Of a stretch of DNA of 64,000 nt, positions 34,291 to 47,479 are shown in pieces. Numbering within the stretch: position 1 is the first letter of the stretch; each line of letters opens with the position of its first letter. A program made the translations under genes and the position numbers. The notes below the pieces were generated by a model. That model made no database searches. It was not told where the DNA came from and saw only the letters and a list, made by a program, of their open reading frames with translations. The DNA comes from Mercenaria mercenaria (Eukaryota; Mollusca; Bivalvia; Venerida; Veneridae), in assembly GCF_021730395.1 (NCBI RefSeq), contig NC_069363.1, forward strand, positions 47,793,001 to 47,857,000, in the 5' to 3' direction.

Positions 34291-35234
34291 TAAATAATTG
34301 TGTCAGATTTTTAGAAATCAGTTGCCGAAAAATAGTTTTAGCTAAAAACTCGCATTGCATTTCATTGATAACTGACTATCTATAACTATTGGTTTTGAAA
34401 TCGTATAATATAAACTTGTGTTCTGAAAAATAGCAAAATGCTTCTGTTTACTTAATAACAGACGTAGAACTTTTAAATCTTTATTTTTTAATTAATTTAA
34501 GCGTTTGCGTTTAGAATCTCAATACAATCTTATGAAGGGAACAAATAGATGTAATCAATGTAATTATCATTCAAATGTATCATCTAAATAACCTCTATCT
34601 AATACGCCGCTTTAAAACAATAGTAAAAGTATAAATTTATCACACTTTCATAATCACTCAGCGTCTACTTCCATCACACTGGTGTTTATCTATATTAAAA
34701 TGAAGAATCAGTAAGCATTTTAATAAATATTCTAGCAAGCATAAATTGGTATATATGTTCTTACATTCTTCAAAATTGGTCGTAAAATCTAATATTACAT
34801 TGTAATCTTAAGACACTTTTGCGACAAGGGGTTTTGTTTGCAATTTTCATAAGGCTTTGGATCATTTAACATAAGTGTTTCTTTAAATTAGACCCCAATG
34901 TTTTGTGATATCTCTTATGTTTAGTGCTAAACTCCTCTTGACGCTATCCTTTGATTGTATGTAACTTAACAGGTGGAATAATACTCAATGATGTGAAGTT
35001 CTTGTAGCCGACAGGACTAAGCTGCTTAGGCCTGTTTTGTCGGCCCGTGGTATTTCTCTTGTTATTTGTCTTCTGCAAAGGCACTGAGTACATTCACGTG
35101 GGCTTGATTTTCATTCATATTTACAAGAGTGTGTTTGTGTTTTACAGTCCATACATTGTGACTATAACGTGTGTAAGTGCTTCGCCTGGCGGGGATAACG
35201 TTCTTCTAGTAAATACATTGCGTTCGAAAAATGG

Positions 35235-35455
35235 TTATAGTAGTGTGTTTCCATCGCGCTGACTATGGACGGGGGTCAACTCCAGTCTTTGTTCTCGCGT
35301 CGTTAGGTTTGAGCACACTTGCCACAGAGATGTCCCAGAAACCATCAAGGCGAGGACTCCGCCCATTCCTACCAGTAGTGAAGAGTATGCAAAACTTCCA
35401 TCTGCCGGCATTACATAATATACGTGATACACCACTGGCATGACTGACAAAATAC
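35235..35455 (-). CDS. Claudin-like exon 3 (spans 3-4 and tail)
   Basis: After TTTTTTAG the exon finishes span 3 (SVMPVVYHVYYVM), has a short outer loop (PADGSFA), span 4, a C-terminal tail, and TAA at 35235-35237. The intron before it is 5.7 kb. Confidence 0.83.
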
Positions 35456-38400
35456 CTAAAAAAGCGGAAAAGTTTTTTATATTTGTCTTGAAGACATATG
35501 CCATAGAGTCAGAATAACAACAATATTTGTAAATCACAGAAAAACGTCTTTATATAAATAAGCTAAAGGTTTACTTATTTGAAAATGTAGTTAAAATATC
35601 AAACTACATCAACCTTAAATTATGGTGTATTTCTTGTGCAATTTCTTTTTATTTCGCCTAAAATCGTTGTTTTATTCGCCGTCCTCAATATTCTTCAAAG
35701 TTATGTCCATTTCACTTTGAAATAAAAAATGACTGAAACGAGCGAGGGTGCCCTTTATGTTGCGTGGACAATGAAGTTTTCTCATTAATGCGTAACGTTC
35801 TAAAGAATAGTTGCGAAAATCGACGTTATAATACTACATGTTGACAAATAACTTCATTATAGCCGACCGGAATCATGCGCAGTTTGAATCAACTGTAATG
35901 TATGTTTCTAACCTTTCAAATGACGTCTGTTTTAGTCACTGTTCAGCTGTGAGAATATGGTACTGCCGTTTCATATATTAACAATTGCTTTTGTTTGGAG
36001 AGTAGTCGGACACCCCGATTTCGAATAAAGTGAATCCTCCTGAACAACCGCGGGAAAACAGCTACGGAGGCTGTTGCTCTGAAAAGGTTAATTTATTTAG
36101 CAACTTGGCTAGATAGACACACCATCCTTTGCAAAGAGGTTTTAGCTCTCCGGAGATGTGTGTACAAATGTTATCCTTGTATTCATAGACACATAATAGA
36201 AACATATTCCATACATCATACTGTTTCCTAACATTAGAAACATAAGAAATACGAGTAATGAAAACATTCCATGACCTAAAAAAAAAAGAAAGATTTCTTT
36301 CTTTGTGTGTGTTTTTTTTTCTTTTACTTTTTTTTGTTTTGTTTTGTTTATTGGTTTAGCTCTGTTTTTCTACGTTATTGCGGGCAGTTAACCTAACCAG
36401 TGCTCCTGGATTCTGTATTCTCAACAAATAACTTCTATCTTCACCACATAAATCAGAGGTGGAGGACGAATGATTTCGGACACGTGCCTTCTATCAAATC
36501 GGCATGCCCTACCCGGGGACCGAACTCGCGATCCATAGATCTGCGCTCCTACTGAGCTAAGCGGATGGGATAAAAGAAAGAAAGAAAGAAAGAAAGCAGC
36601 GGTTGTGACTGACACTCGCTGTAGCTCAACGAAACCTCTCTTATATCATGAATACTGAACTTGTACAAGTTATGATTTATTTCAAATAGCGTCTGTGGTA
36701 TAAAATTTCAAAAATTAACTCTGACCCGTAAAACCAAATTCCGCCATCAAATTATGCGAACGTATGCGTGGAGCGGGTAATTAATCGGGCAAGCCAATGG
36801 CAACTTATCTTATGGGCAGATGTTACTAGGGTGGAGAAGTAAGAAACGAAATAGTAAAAATGTAAGACCTTGGGATGTGCGTGCGTGCGTGCGTTTGTGC
36901 GTATTTAGGGAGGGTTAGGGATGATATTAAAAAAAAAAACAAGAACAACCTTTACTCCCTTGGAGGGGCGGTTGAGTCAAGGGTCATACGTCTGAAATCA
37001 CAACCTTTAGAATATTTGAATCTGTTGTATAATATTGATCAATGATATTGTACAATAATGATGCTTTCTGTTTGTGTTTCAAGCGTGAAAACTCCAAACA
37101 GTAAACACAATTGCATATGCAAATATTCTTCATGTTAGCAGTGTTTTAAAACGGAAAACGTGTTTATTGGTACTTTGAATAAGAAAAAATTGAAAAACTA
37201 AGCTTTATCATATAGAAAGTATATCTAAAGAGACTTTCAAAAATAACATGATCAGTATTTTTAAGCAAAGTTGTCGTATTGGCGTATGTAATACATTCTG
37301 CATTCAAACAATTTCTCAATGAAGTCGCCAATTTTACAGTTATAAGGACCTCTTTAGAAAGGAAAGCTCTCTTTCTCACGTTCTATGATTCGTTTCACGC
37401 CTGTAGTGAACAACCGATGAATGAGAATGTAAAATACTAAGATTTGAAAAGAGATATATCAGAAAAACAGCCAAACTAAGCTATGTTGTTATTTGGGGGT
37501 AGGGGTAGCGTAACGTAATTTTACGGGAAAATGAATTCGGTGACCCCATAATTATTTTCATTCAATCGACAGAAAATGAAGTTTTCATGGTCATGTTAGT
37601 TTATTGTCAAAGTCTATCGTTTGGGTTTTACATGAGACAAGATTAACGCAAACTTTTTATTCAAAACTAAACGTCATATTTGTCGCTCTGACGTCACTTC
37701 AACGTTAAAATGATCTCCACAAATTTTGCACCATTTCAAAGTCATTTTTAAATGAAAATATGATGAGAAACAAGCAAATCGATACTTGTTGACTGAACAG
37801 AACGATTTAAAAAAACAGTCTGACGAACGTGAAATAATGGTTCATCAAAAATGGACGTCAATGGTCGTGTTTGAAGGTTTGTAGAGAAAAAAGTTACAGA
37901 AATATCAAAAAACTAAAATACGCATTCTATGAGGAATTTGCTGAATTTTATATTAAACAAAATTTCGAAACGGAACCCAACAACTTCAAATTAGGCGCAT
38001 TCCACCTTAATTTATACTTTATCCGACACAGTACATTTGTAATAAGAAGGTTAAAATGTTTTGTATGTTAACCTTTATCATGCTGAACACGACTGATTCT
38101 GCCTGTGCACTGTCCGCCATTCAGTCAGAAACGTTTTGGTATGCACCCCTTTTAACAGTTAATGGCACTGTCCAAGTTGAAAGAAGGACGAGTTCACTAT
38201 AGAAATTTAGCAGAGTAAGGAATAAATGCTCTTATATCATCCAAAAACATTAAATTTCTGTGACAAAAATTCCTAAAGTTATGTATTAAAAATTCAATCT
38301 TGATCAATACTTAAGAACACAAACTTAGAACAGTAATTATTCACTCTGATAATTCAAGGCAAATGAAAATGTAGTTGGTTTTTTTTTTTGAAATATTAAG

Positions 38401-41400
38401 TGATCCATTTTCCGTAACATTATACCAGTTCCATATCTACACTGAGGCACACCGAGACAGCTGCCTCGCTATCTTTCAGATATTGCACATTCATATTCTA
38501 ATGCAACATGCCTCGAGGCAGAAAGATTAATGGAAAGAAGAGTCTTTGAAATAACGTGTATCTATACAAACTCCGGACAGATGCCTTAATTTGTCTTATA
38601 CTTTCCCCGGCATTTTCTTGAAAATACCCGACTACATCTAGTCCTAATGCTGTATTGTTTTTAACTGAGCCGATGAAACAGATTTATTTTGTAAACCATT
38701 TATTGAAATCTGCTTTATAGTTGCACTTTTGTAAAATATATCTCTTTGTCTATTTTAGAATGTATGTATATTGTAAGCTCATTGTTAGGAAATGCTAAAA
38801 CATATATACATGTATTTCCATAAAAACATTTTTATCCACTGACATTAAGGTGTTTGTTATATCGAAGACTTTGCCAAAAGTTATTTTTACTTTAGAGAAA
38901 CTGAAATATTTTTACATATTTCTCACCGAAACAGTTCCTATTCATATTGCAATCTCAGCAAAAACTATTGAATACAGACACTAATGACTTTCTTATATTT
39001 ATCGAACTGATATTATATAAGAAAGATAAAAGGTAAGAGTAGATTTTCCGGAAGCACAGATAACCCCAAACAGCGATTGAGCCATGCATCGAAAAGTAGG
39101 GCCACAAGAAATAGAAGCTGTAACGGAAAAATCTTGTAGATGGGCTGCTTCAACAATCTAAAATTCTAAGTAACAATTACGACCTTATATTTCTTGGACT
39201 AATTAGCAGTCATTCGTTTGTTTATTTCTAGCTAAAAATCTGCAAACTTACTGATAATGTGTACTTTTGTACATATTACTTACTGTCAGTCTTGCTGACA
39301 ATATATTTTTGTCTACAGGGTCTTACAAATGCACCATTTATAGAATTTCAAAACTTCTTCGGAGACGACCCGCGAGGCCCCATCCCTATCTGTTCTTCAT
39401 TTATGTAGACTCGCAATGTGTCATTTTCAACCTGATTTTGTTATGTCTGATAATCATTTTTGTCAAAAAGTACTTATTTTATAGCAAAAACCGTGTAAAT
39501 GGAAAACAATCGAATTTATGGAAGCCCTGGAGGGACAACTGATTTCCGTACTTCCCACTTCTCACTTCTAACTTTTGCACTTCTCACTTCCTACTTCTTG
39601 ACTTCCTACTTCCTACTTCTAACTTCCACACTTCTGACTTCTAACTTCCGCACTTCTGACTTCCAACTTCCTGACTTTCGACTTCTTATTTCCAACTTCC
39701 ACACTTCTTACTTCCGACTTCTTACTTCCTTCTTCTAACTTCCTGACTTCCGACTTCCAACTTCCGCACTTCTGACTTCCAACTTCCTGACTTCTTACTT
39801 CCGACTTCCGACTTCCAACTTCCAACTTCCTGACTTCTTACTTCCGACTTCCACACTTCTTACTTCTATCTTCCGCACTTCTGACTTCTAACTTCCTGAC
39901 TTTCGACTTCTGATTTCCAGCTTCCACACTTCTTACTTCCGACTTCTTACTTCCCTCTTCTAACTTCCGCACTTCTGACTTCTAACTTCCACACTTCTGA
40001 CTTCTAACTCCCTGACTTCCGACTTCCGCACTTCTGACTTCCAACTTTCCCTCTTTGGAAGTCGGAAGTAAGAAGTGTGGAAGTTGGAAGTCGGAAGTAA
40101 GAAGTCAGGAAGTTGGAAGTCAGAAGTGCGGAAGTCGGAAGTAAGATGTCAGGAAGCCGGAAGTCAGAAATGCGGAAGTTGGAAGTCGGAAGTCAGGAAG
40201 TTAGAAGAAGGAAGTAAGAAGTCAGAAGTCGGAAGTAGAAGGTCGAAGTTGGAATCAGAAGTCGAAAGTTGGAAGTCAGAAGTGGGAAGTTAGAAGTCAA
40301 TGTAAGAGAGTAAGAGTAGGAGTCAAGAAGTTGGAAGTGAGAAGTGCAAAAGTTAGAAGTGAGAAGTGGGAAGTACGGAAATCAAGTGTCCCTCCAGGGC
40401 TTCCATACGAATTCATTTTTGACATAATCAGTGTATGTGACTGTACCAATGGCGTAACTCTGTAAGTCTATACAGCTTACATGTATATGATAATTATCAT
40501 CTATAAACGCTAACATATACTTGGCACATGATTCTAGGAAGTTATAACCGAGTCATCAGTGTAGTATTATAATTTTCGGAACATTCCTCGTATTTTAATT
40601 CATCGTCTGTCGATTAAATACCGGTTGTTTGTTAGTTATTTGGTTATATTGCTGCGAAATGTTGACGTTTAGGGAAGTGAAAATACAACTTCAATTGTTA
40701 TGTCGCTTTGACAAAAGGATATAACGAAATCGTACTGATAAAATAACATTATCAATCTTTTAACAACTGCACATTTACACAAATGTTTATTGTAATATGA
40801 AAAGGCAAAGAAAGATGCTCTGCTTGTAATATAAGTCCTACATTTAGATGTAAACTGCGCTGAAATAAAGTGAAGTTTTTATATTAAGTAGCTTGTCGTA
40901 TACCTTGATTTAGTAAATATTACACAAACAAGACTGTCAAGAGTACACAAAGTGTGCCTCGATTTGGAAATGATAAAAGTGATAGAGGGAAAACACATAA
41001 GTTTGAAGAACTTTCCCTAGTTATCAAGTTAGCAATTCTGAGATCACGCAGAATATGGTTTATGTGCCTACGAAGACAAACTACATAAAGCAGAATCATA
41101 CATAAACATAATCAATGTAAAAATACACAATTACACTTACCTGACATCAGAGAAAAGTACGCACTGATTGCAAGGTGCTTCACTTGAATTCCACTTCCTC
41201 TGGTCTTGATAAACATCAGGTATATAGCAACGAAGAAACAAGCAACCAGCGCAATGGCCATTTGTACATGTATTGGACCGGCTGCATCTAACCCTTCTGT
41301 AACAAAATTCACGAATACCATTAGACACATTTGTGTGAAAAGTTACAGGTATGCTTAACACAAATTTCATGTTTGAAAATATGATCAATTTCTACATATA

Positions 41401-42449
41401 GTTTATCTAAACATAAAATAATATGTTTATATGTGTTAACAGTGCTGTGCATAAGGCTTGAGATAGTACACATGTAATACATGTATTGCTGAACACAGGA
41501 TAAATGTTCTAACACTGAAATACTGGATGTTGTTTTAAAAAATCGAATGTTACTGCATGACATTTAATTACGAATGTAGCTCTACATAAACTATTTACAT
41601 ATTTGATAAAGTTGACTATATCTGATGAGGATTTTCACATTTCACTTAAATATCTATGGATAAAACAGTTCCTTGAAAGATGGGCGTAAGATATCTTTAA
41701 AGAATATTAAATTTTCATACTAAATGGGAAAATAAAACATAAAGGAAATAACTAGTCAGTCAACATATTCTTACTTTATTAAACACAGTTGATGTTGTGA
41801 CAGCGTTGCTGTAAGCGAAACATGATTCAGGTCATGTTAAAGACATAACAAATAAAGAATACGTTGAGTTAATAAACAGGTTATCTTAGACTAATGAATA
41901 CGAATTCTTGTTGCTCAGGTCTACGTCAGTATTGCGCTTTAAAATCCTTTACTGTACTTGGACAAGCTTCTTGCTTATTAATATTCCGTGAAGTGCCCAT
42001 AAACTAAACATTTTGACCACGTTTATCAGTGAATATTGCATAAGATCTGCTTAAGTTCAAGAGTCTACAACTTTTATGCAGCTGCCTGCCGCCCACATCC
42101 ACAAAGTGATCCGGGCAATTTTATCATATGTCCCGTCAAAATTAAGAGCGAGACGAACATAGGGTAGATCTTAATACCCATCTATAAAACAAATGTTGCT
42201 TTTAATACCTCTTGACAATGGTAATACTTTCACTTAAATATGAAAAATCTTACCTATGTTACAGGTATGCTTTCCACATTTCAATGTATACCATATACCG
42301 ATTTCGTGGCTCCACATACGGTTCTGTGTGCGGGTCCATCTGGTCCATCCTGGAGTTACATTTCCCGCTAACTGCAGCAAGCCAGACAGGACTCCACCCG
42401 GTAGGATGAAAATGACTATTACATTGTGTGATCTTTGCACCTGTGGCAT
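35235..42449 (-). CDS. Claudin-like four-span membrane protein, three exons
   Basis: Exons on the minus strand: 42449-42254, 41296-41141, 35455-35235. Phases match (phase 1 at both introns), giving 573 nt and 190 residues. Span 1 is about residues 9-30. The first outer loop has the claudin-family pattern W..GIW..C..C (Trp35, Gly51-Ile52-Trp53, Cys58, Cys63). Spans 2 and 3 are in exon 2 and at the exon 2/3 join; span 4 is in exon 3 (LLVGMGGVLALMV). A 30-residue charged tail ends NTLL with no classic PDZ ligand. The PMP22/claudin superfamily acts in cell junctions or channel regulation; the exact subfamily is unknown. The start is the first in-frame ATG. Confidence 0.82.
36310..36575 (-). repeat. 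tRNA-derived SINE in claudin-like intron 2
   Basis: On the minus strand, CTTAGCTCAGTAGGAGCG is a tRNA-type A-box and GCGAGTTCGGTCCCCGG a weak B-box. The body has AGAATCCAGGAGCACTGGTT and AGGTTAACTGCCCGC, then a tail of AAAC repeats. It matches a very common bivalve SINE as I remember it. Confidence 0.7.
36572..36596 (+). repeat. (AAAG)n microsatellite
   Basis: About six AAAG units directly at the 5' end of the minus-strand SINE. Confidence 0.95.
39517..40407. mobile_element. 891-bp palindromic foldback element made of 7-bp units
   Basis: The left half is a run of ACTTCYN heptamers (some 8 bp); the right half is the same in reverse complement, meeting near 40055. The outer 70 or so bases of each end are almost perfect inverted copies starting TATGGAAGCCCTGGAGGGAC. 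CGAATT flanks both sides (39511-39516 and 40408-40413) as a target duplication. Open frames inside are translations of the repeat. It lies in claudin-like intron 2; nothing else is recognised in 37000-39500 or 40420-41140. Confidence 0.85.
41141..41296 (-). CDS. Claudin-like exon 2 (spans 2 and 3)
   Basis: The acceptor is TTTTGTTACAG and the donor TCAG|GTAAGT. It encodes VQMAIALVACFFVAIYLMFI, a basic inner loop (KTRGSGIQVKH), then the start of span 3. Confidence 0.85.
42254..42449 (-). CDS. Claudin-like exon 1
   Basis: It runs from ATG (A at -3) through span 1 and the first outer loop to donor ATAG|GTAAGA, phase 1. The open frame extends upstream only to non-ATG codons, so 42449 is the likely start. 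Confidence 0.8.
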
Positions 42450-43670
42450 TATTTCGTGAGAGTCCAAGATAGCTTTTCTCTGTTTAAAATGCGTCACTTT
42501 AGTCCTGTATTGACAAAATGAAAATGCCCCCTTTATAGATATTCAAGATATGTAATCAACATTTGTGAAACTTTATATCCATCATCCCAGCATGCAAAAT
42601 AAAACAATGGTGTACACATTGAAGGTACCTGCATGACTCTATATAAAGCGACCTATATATTTATATATTATAAATGACTGATATCTTCTGCCAAAAAGAA
42701 ACAACATTTATTAGAAATAAATTACGCATATGCATGTAGCTTTGTATTTCATTACTTACTTCTTATAACAATTTTCTTTTTATTCCTGTTGGTATATAAT
42801 AGACATTTTATGTTATATGCAAATACTCATCTTTATCAACAAGTACATACGGCACATCGAGTTAGTATGTATTCCTTGCATGTTCTTTACTTATTTTTTA
42901 CTATCTACAGAAGAAGGAATGCGTGTCAATATAAATTAAGCTTAATACAAGTAGTATGTAACCAATTGTGAAATTCGAAAGAAGCCACTCTCGTATTAGA
43001 CATCGATATTTGAAGTTCTAAATATTACATATAAATCTTAACATTTCGAACCCTTGGAGAAAGTTTTGTTGCAAATACTTAATTCATGTCTTGAATATTC
43101 TACAAAATACATGGGTTTACAGCAAAATACATGCATGTTAATATTCTTAGAACAGGCACGCTCTAGGCCAATTATGCAGAGGGTGAGGCTATGTTTCATG
43201 GATGAAGAACGTACATTTTTTTGTTTTGGATTCATAAAATTTGTTTCTGTAATATTGACACTATTCGATATCACTTCCTCATCAGCTGTAACAAGCACTT
43301 CGTGCAAAAGAATTATAAATAAACTGAGTAATTATATAGTAAATATTATGACTACATAGGGCAGGCTTATCTAACATTTGTGTCCAGCCCAGTTAACTGT
43401 AAATGATCAGACATGACCAGGTTACTTATGCGTGTAAGAAACACGGGACGACCTAGGACTACCCAAAACAACACCAAAATTACCAACAAATGTAAAATCA
43501 ATTCAATAAATATGTGCTTATCATATTCATCACTGAGCATTGTTACCATACTCATGAATACTTGATATCTATTTCCAGATACCATGCCAAAAATTGTCTT
43601 CCCTCACAAGAAAACATGTTGCAGCGAATTTTAATACAACGTCACTATAATGCAGACGCAATGCTAGAAT
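42450..43670. other. Region upstream of the claudin-like gene, no supported gene
   Basis: It holds the unmapped promoter side of the minus-strand claudin-like gene. Two minus-strand open frames (43307-43038, 43585-43367) exist; the second has a hydrophobic stretch (LILHLLVILVLFWVV). Neither has a recognisable domain. Confidence 0.4.
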
Positions 43671-43678
43671 TAATTTAA

Positions 43679-44473
43679 GGTATTAGGCCCATAATAGAGT
43701 ATCTTCTTTTTGAAGAGTATTCAATTCCTACCATAAACCTACTTTGACTGCAATTTTCAGGGGGGCGTAGGTTCAAACCCCACTGGGACCAACATTTTTT
43801 TTCCTTATTTTCCATTTTTTCTAGTAAGTTTTCACTTCTTTCAAGACTTGTTAATGATTTATTGCATAAAAATGGGGAAAAATCATTTGATAAGCAATTT
43901 CTTGCTATTCAAAGTGAATTTACCTCTGAAACAGAAGGTGTAGAGTTAGACATCTTTAAAAATACTGAGTTACATACGGTAAAAGTTCTTTATTTTGCCT
44001 TCAATCTTTAGATTACATATTGTGGAAGAAATGTGGGTAGGTTTTACTTCTGCCCCAAGGTTATTTTTGAATGAAGCGAGCAAAATTCAAAACAGACCCA
44101 TAGCATTCGACCTTAATTTTTCAATGTTGGAATTAGAATTCTGTCACATTCAACCCGTTTACTTGAGGCACCCTAAAAATATGATATTGACAGTTTTATT
44201 TTAAGTTTTATATATGTTTACCAATAGTTTGATTTTTCTTTCATAAAAAATAATAGTAAAATGAATTCTCTGTAAACGTTTTAGATAAAGGCCATCACTT
44301 TGAAATTTGTCCCCACTTGAGCTTGAGGAAATACCATAAATTACACAAAATTTATAAAAAACGGCACGGTAAAATTTTTTAAAAATTTGCAACACGATGT
44401 AAAGCACGGTCAACTGTAAGAATATACCAAGCAAATGCCATTTCTTAAACATTACTATTAGGGGCCTAATACC
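43679..44473. mobile_element. TTAA-flanked MITE (795 bp) with a tRNA-like B-box
   Basis: Inverted ends of 19 bp with one mismatch (GGTATTAGGCCCATAATAG) are bounded by TTAA at 43675-43678 and 44474-44477. Inside at about 43771-43793 is GGGGCGTAGGTTCAAACCCC, like a tRNA T-arm. No transposase is present. It belongs with the TTAA element at 11077 by target and by the GGTA tips. Confidence 0.78.
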
Positions 44474-44679
44474 TTAATGCCATTTTCGCTAGTTCCTTTT
44501 GTGACTATATCACCTATGCATAAATGTGACTTTTTTTTTTTTCAATGGTATAATATCGTGTCGGCACTTTTAATAAGTAAAATGCTTCTTTCAGGTAAAT
44601 CAGTTTATAGAAACATTCATGTTGTGATGAACATCTGATCTAACTTACGGATACAAGTTAATATAAAATAAAAGCCAAT

Positions 44680-45000
44680 TTCTTTTTTTTTTTTTCCTTT
44701 TTTTTTTCTATTTGTTTGTTCTTTTTTAATTTTTTTGACCCGCTTTTGATTGTAAAATGTTTAAATAATTTTATCATACGATGACTGTTCTAATCTAAAC
44801 ATAAGTGATGTAGCAGGGATATCTTTGTGTCCGATCACAGAAACTGAATTAAATTATTTCTTGCGATGTTTTTTTTTTTTTTTTTTTTTTGAGAATTTTT
44901 ATCTTTTAAAAATGTATAAGATAACAATATATATTGGTTTTCATATGTCAAACATTGTCATTTATTTGTTTTAATATCGATCACTGAACAAAATTTTCAT
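44680..45000. repeat. T-rich low-complexity stretch
   Basis: Long T runs near 44680-44720 and 44868-44890 in AT-rich sequence; no gene seen. Confidence 0.7.
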
Positions 45001-45123
45001 TTTGGTTGTGTGAAAATTTTATTGTGTTCTTTTAAAAATGGGTAAATCTAAACGGAAGTATCTGTACGAAAATAGATCCTGTTTTAAAGCTGTAAAACGT
45101 CTATAAAGACCTATATTTTGAAT

Positions 45124-45983
45124 TTACAGCTGTAAAAGACCTGTAACTGGAAAAATACCAGAAATACCGTTGAAATTCACAGGTGTAAAACATACAAGTC
45201 TCAAAAGTACAGCTGTAAAAAGTTAAAGCTGTAAAATGATCATGTCTCAAAATCACAGCTATAACTTTTTTTGGAGGGAAACAAGAGTACTATCAGCCAT
45301 TTTAGCTGGATATAACTGAAATTTAGTGACACCACATTGTCGAAAACTTTGGAATTTTAACGGTTAGTGTGTAAGTTCAAATGTTTAGTTATCTAATACA
45401 GTTAAAAAAAAAGACATGTATAAGTAGACACATTAACTATTTACATTATATTTGAAACTGATAACTTTAAAGGAAATAATTACAAAATAATCATATGTTT
45501 TCGTGGCAAAGAAAGTTTAATAAACAAGGTGTGATGCACAGTGTTTACAGTAGATTTGTATCCTACTCTTGATTTTTGCACTTGCTATACTGTTTCCATA
45601 TTCTATATTGTTCAGTACTTACTAGATCATATAATTTGTCATTTTTTGTAATAATTGATATCCTTTCTAGAGAACTGCTGTTCATCCTAAAGCGTTTTGT
45701 ACCTCTGCTTAAATTTCGTCCCTTAAAATAATGCTCCACATTTCACCACCTGTAATATTTCTACAGCTGTTACTTTTAGGCATATTCACAGCTGTAACTT
45801 TCTCCATTTTACAGCTGTAAGATTTTTTACAGCTTTATCTCACTTGCAAAATTTGATCTGTTTTACAGTCGTTTTACAGCTGTAAATTGAAATTAATGTT
45901 GTTACATAAAATCTAAAGATGTAAATGGGAAATAATCGTGACTGTTATTTTGAACAAAAATACAGGTCTTTTACAGCTGTAAA
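45124..45983. mobile_element. Element with many ACAGCTGT palindromes and inverted ends
   Basis: The left end TTACAGCTGTAAAAGACCTG is matched in inverted order at 45962-45983. At least seven exact or near copies of ACAGCTGT lie inside, clustered toward both ends. No coding capacity is seen. The structure suggests a MITE, though no target duplication was identified. Confidence 0.55.
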
Positions 45984-47235
45984 AATTTGCAAGGTAAAGT
46001 CTCTAAAGCTCTTCCATTTAAAACGCATATCAATGTATAGGAGAGATCGAGGTATAAATGTTCTAAAAAAAGAACCGCTGATAGGCCCCACTCCTGTCAG
46101 CATTGAAAGGTCGTACAAACATTGATAGTATGGGTCAGTTTGTCTGATGTTTCCACTGATCAAGGAATTCCTGAAGAGGTACACTAAATAGTGTGCTTAC
46201 TTTATTCATGCTTACAAAATGCGAATTACTATGTGTTGGATGAATATTTGATAAATATGTGTTAAATTACAGAAAACAAATATCTTCATTGATTAAAGAA
46301 ATGATAAGCATTGATCTCTGGCTGCTGGAAGGCCTTGTTACATAATGCATTAATCTATTTGCAACAGATCTTTTTGGCACATATTGCAAGATGTACAGCT
46401 GAACATAAATGACAGTTTGGTTTGCATTATAATATATACAGTTTTATAATGTCTTTAGTTAGGTTATATCCTTTGGACACCTGGTACATTTTCATGCAAT
46501 CTCGCCAGGCATAAGTATGTTTTTGGCAACACAAAAAATGACGTCACTCGACCTCCAGCTATTTCCGGAAGTAAAGAAAATGAAAGGACTTCGGACACTA
46601 TCATATGCTTCTAGCCTACATTTCAAATGCAAATTTCTCCTTAAGTATTTAAACAATACCCAAAGCGTTTCGAGTCAGTGATAAACAAATGTATTAGTTA
46701 ATTTATTACAGCAGAAACTGATTTGTATCTGTTCCTATCAAGATGTTTTTCTTATTTTATCTGGGCCAGCGTATATTTTTTTGAAAAAATAAAATGTTTA
46801 AATTTCCGTGAAAATATAATGTCATCACTTTACGGAAGTTTTAAATGTTTTAATTCCAGTCGAAAAAAAAGTGACAAAATCTGTTTATTTAAGGAAAAAA
46901 TAACATTTTAAGATTAAAATCCTATAAATAAATAAAAACGGGAACGATATTTTTCCAAACAACCTGTATTTGATTTATCTATATACTGTTCATAATGTAA
47001 AGTTATTGACGCATTACATTGTGTGAATAGGTATACATGTATAGTGACCGGTCAGTTTTATTACAGTGGTTCAGGTAGTTATTTAAGTACATGTACATGT
47101 CTGTATAGCTCTGTTATAAGTGATGGCAGCTATTTGTGTGATGTATAACATTAATAATAAGAAAAGTCAGTAATCTTATCAAGGCTGTAGGGTGGGATTT
47201 TGTTTAGGATAAGTACCAGTGGCACACATAATATT

Positions 47236-47476
47236 TGAGCCGCGCCATGAGAAAACCAACATAGTGCAATTGCCACCAGCATTGATCGATCCTGACCAGC
47301 CTGCACATCTGCGCAGTCTAGTCAGGATCAATGCTGTTCGCTAACGGTTTGTCTTATTCCAATAGACTTTGAAAGCAAACAGCATGGATCCTGACCAGAC
47401 TACGCAGATGCTCAGGCTGGTCTGGATCCATGCTGGTCGCAAAGCCACTATGTTGGTTTTCTCATAGCACGGCTCA
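47236..47476. mobile_element. Hairpin MITE (241 bp)
   Basis: The ends TGAGCCGCGCCATGAG and its complement continue inward as AAAACCAACATAGTG. The interior has nested inverted pieces (GATCCTGACCAG, GCATGGATCC). I recall this family as very abundant in clam genomes. Region 46000-47235 otherwise shows no gene. Confidence 0.75.
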
Positions 47477-47479
47477 TTT

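Noticed and set aside
36421-36615. 64-codon minus-strand open frame
   Set aside because: It reads through the tRNA-derived SINE and the AAAG microsatellite.
39619-40293. Open frames of about 70 codons on both strands rich in Glu-Val-Gly-Ser-Lys repeats
   Set aside because: They are translations of the heptamer array inside the palindromic element.
43367-43585. Minus-strand frame with a hydrophobic stretch, as a possible membrane exon of the claudin-like gene
   Set aside because: Lies upstream of the ATG, does not match any claudin span and no splice path joins it.
43771-43805. tRNA gene call on GGTTCAAACCCC
   Set aside because: Only the T-arm half is tRNA-like; no matching acceptor or D-arm is present and it is inside a MITE.
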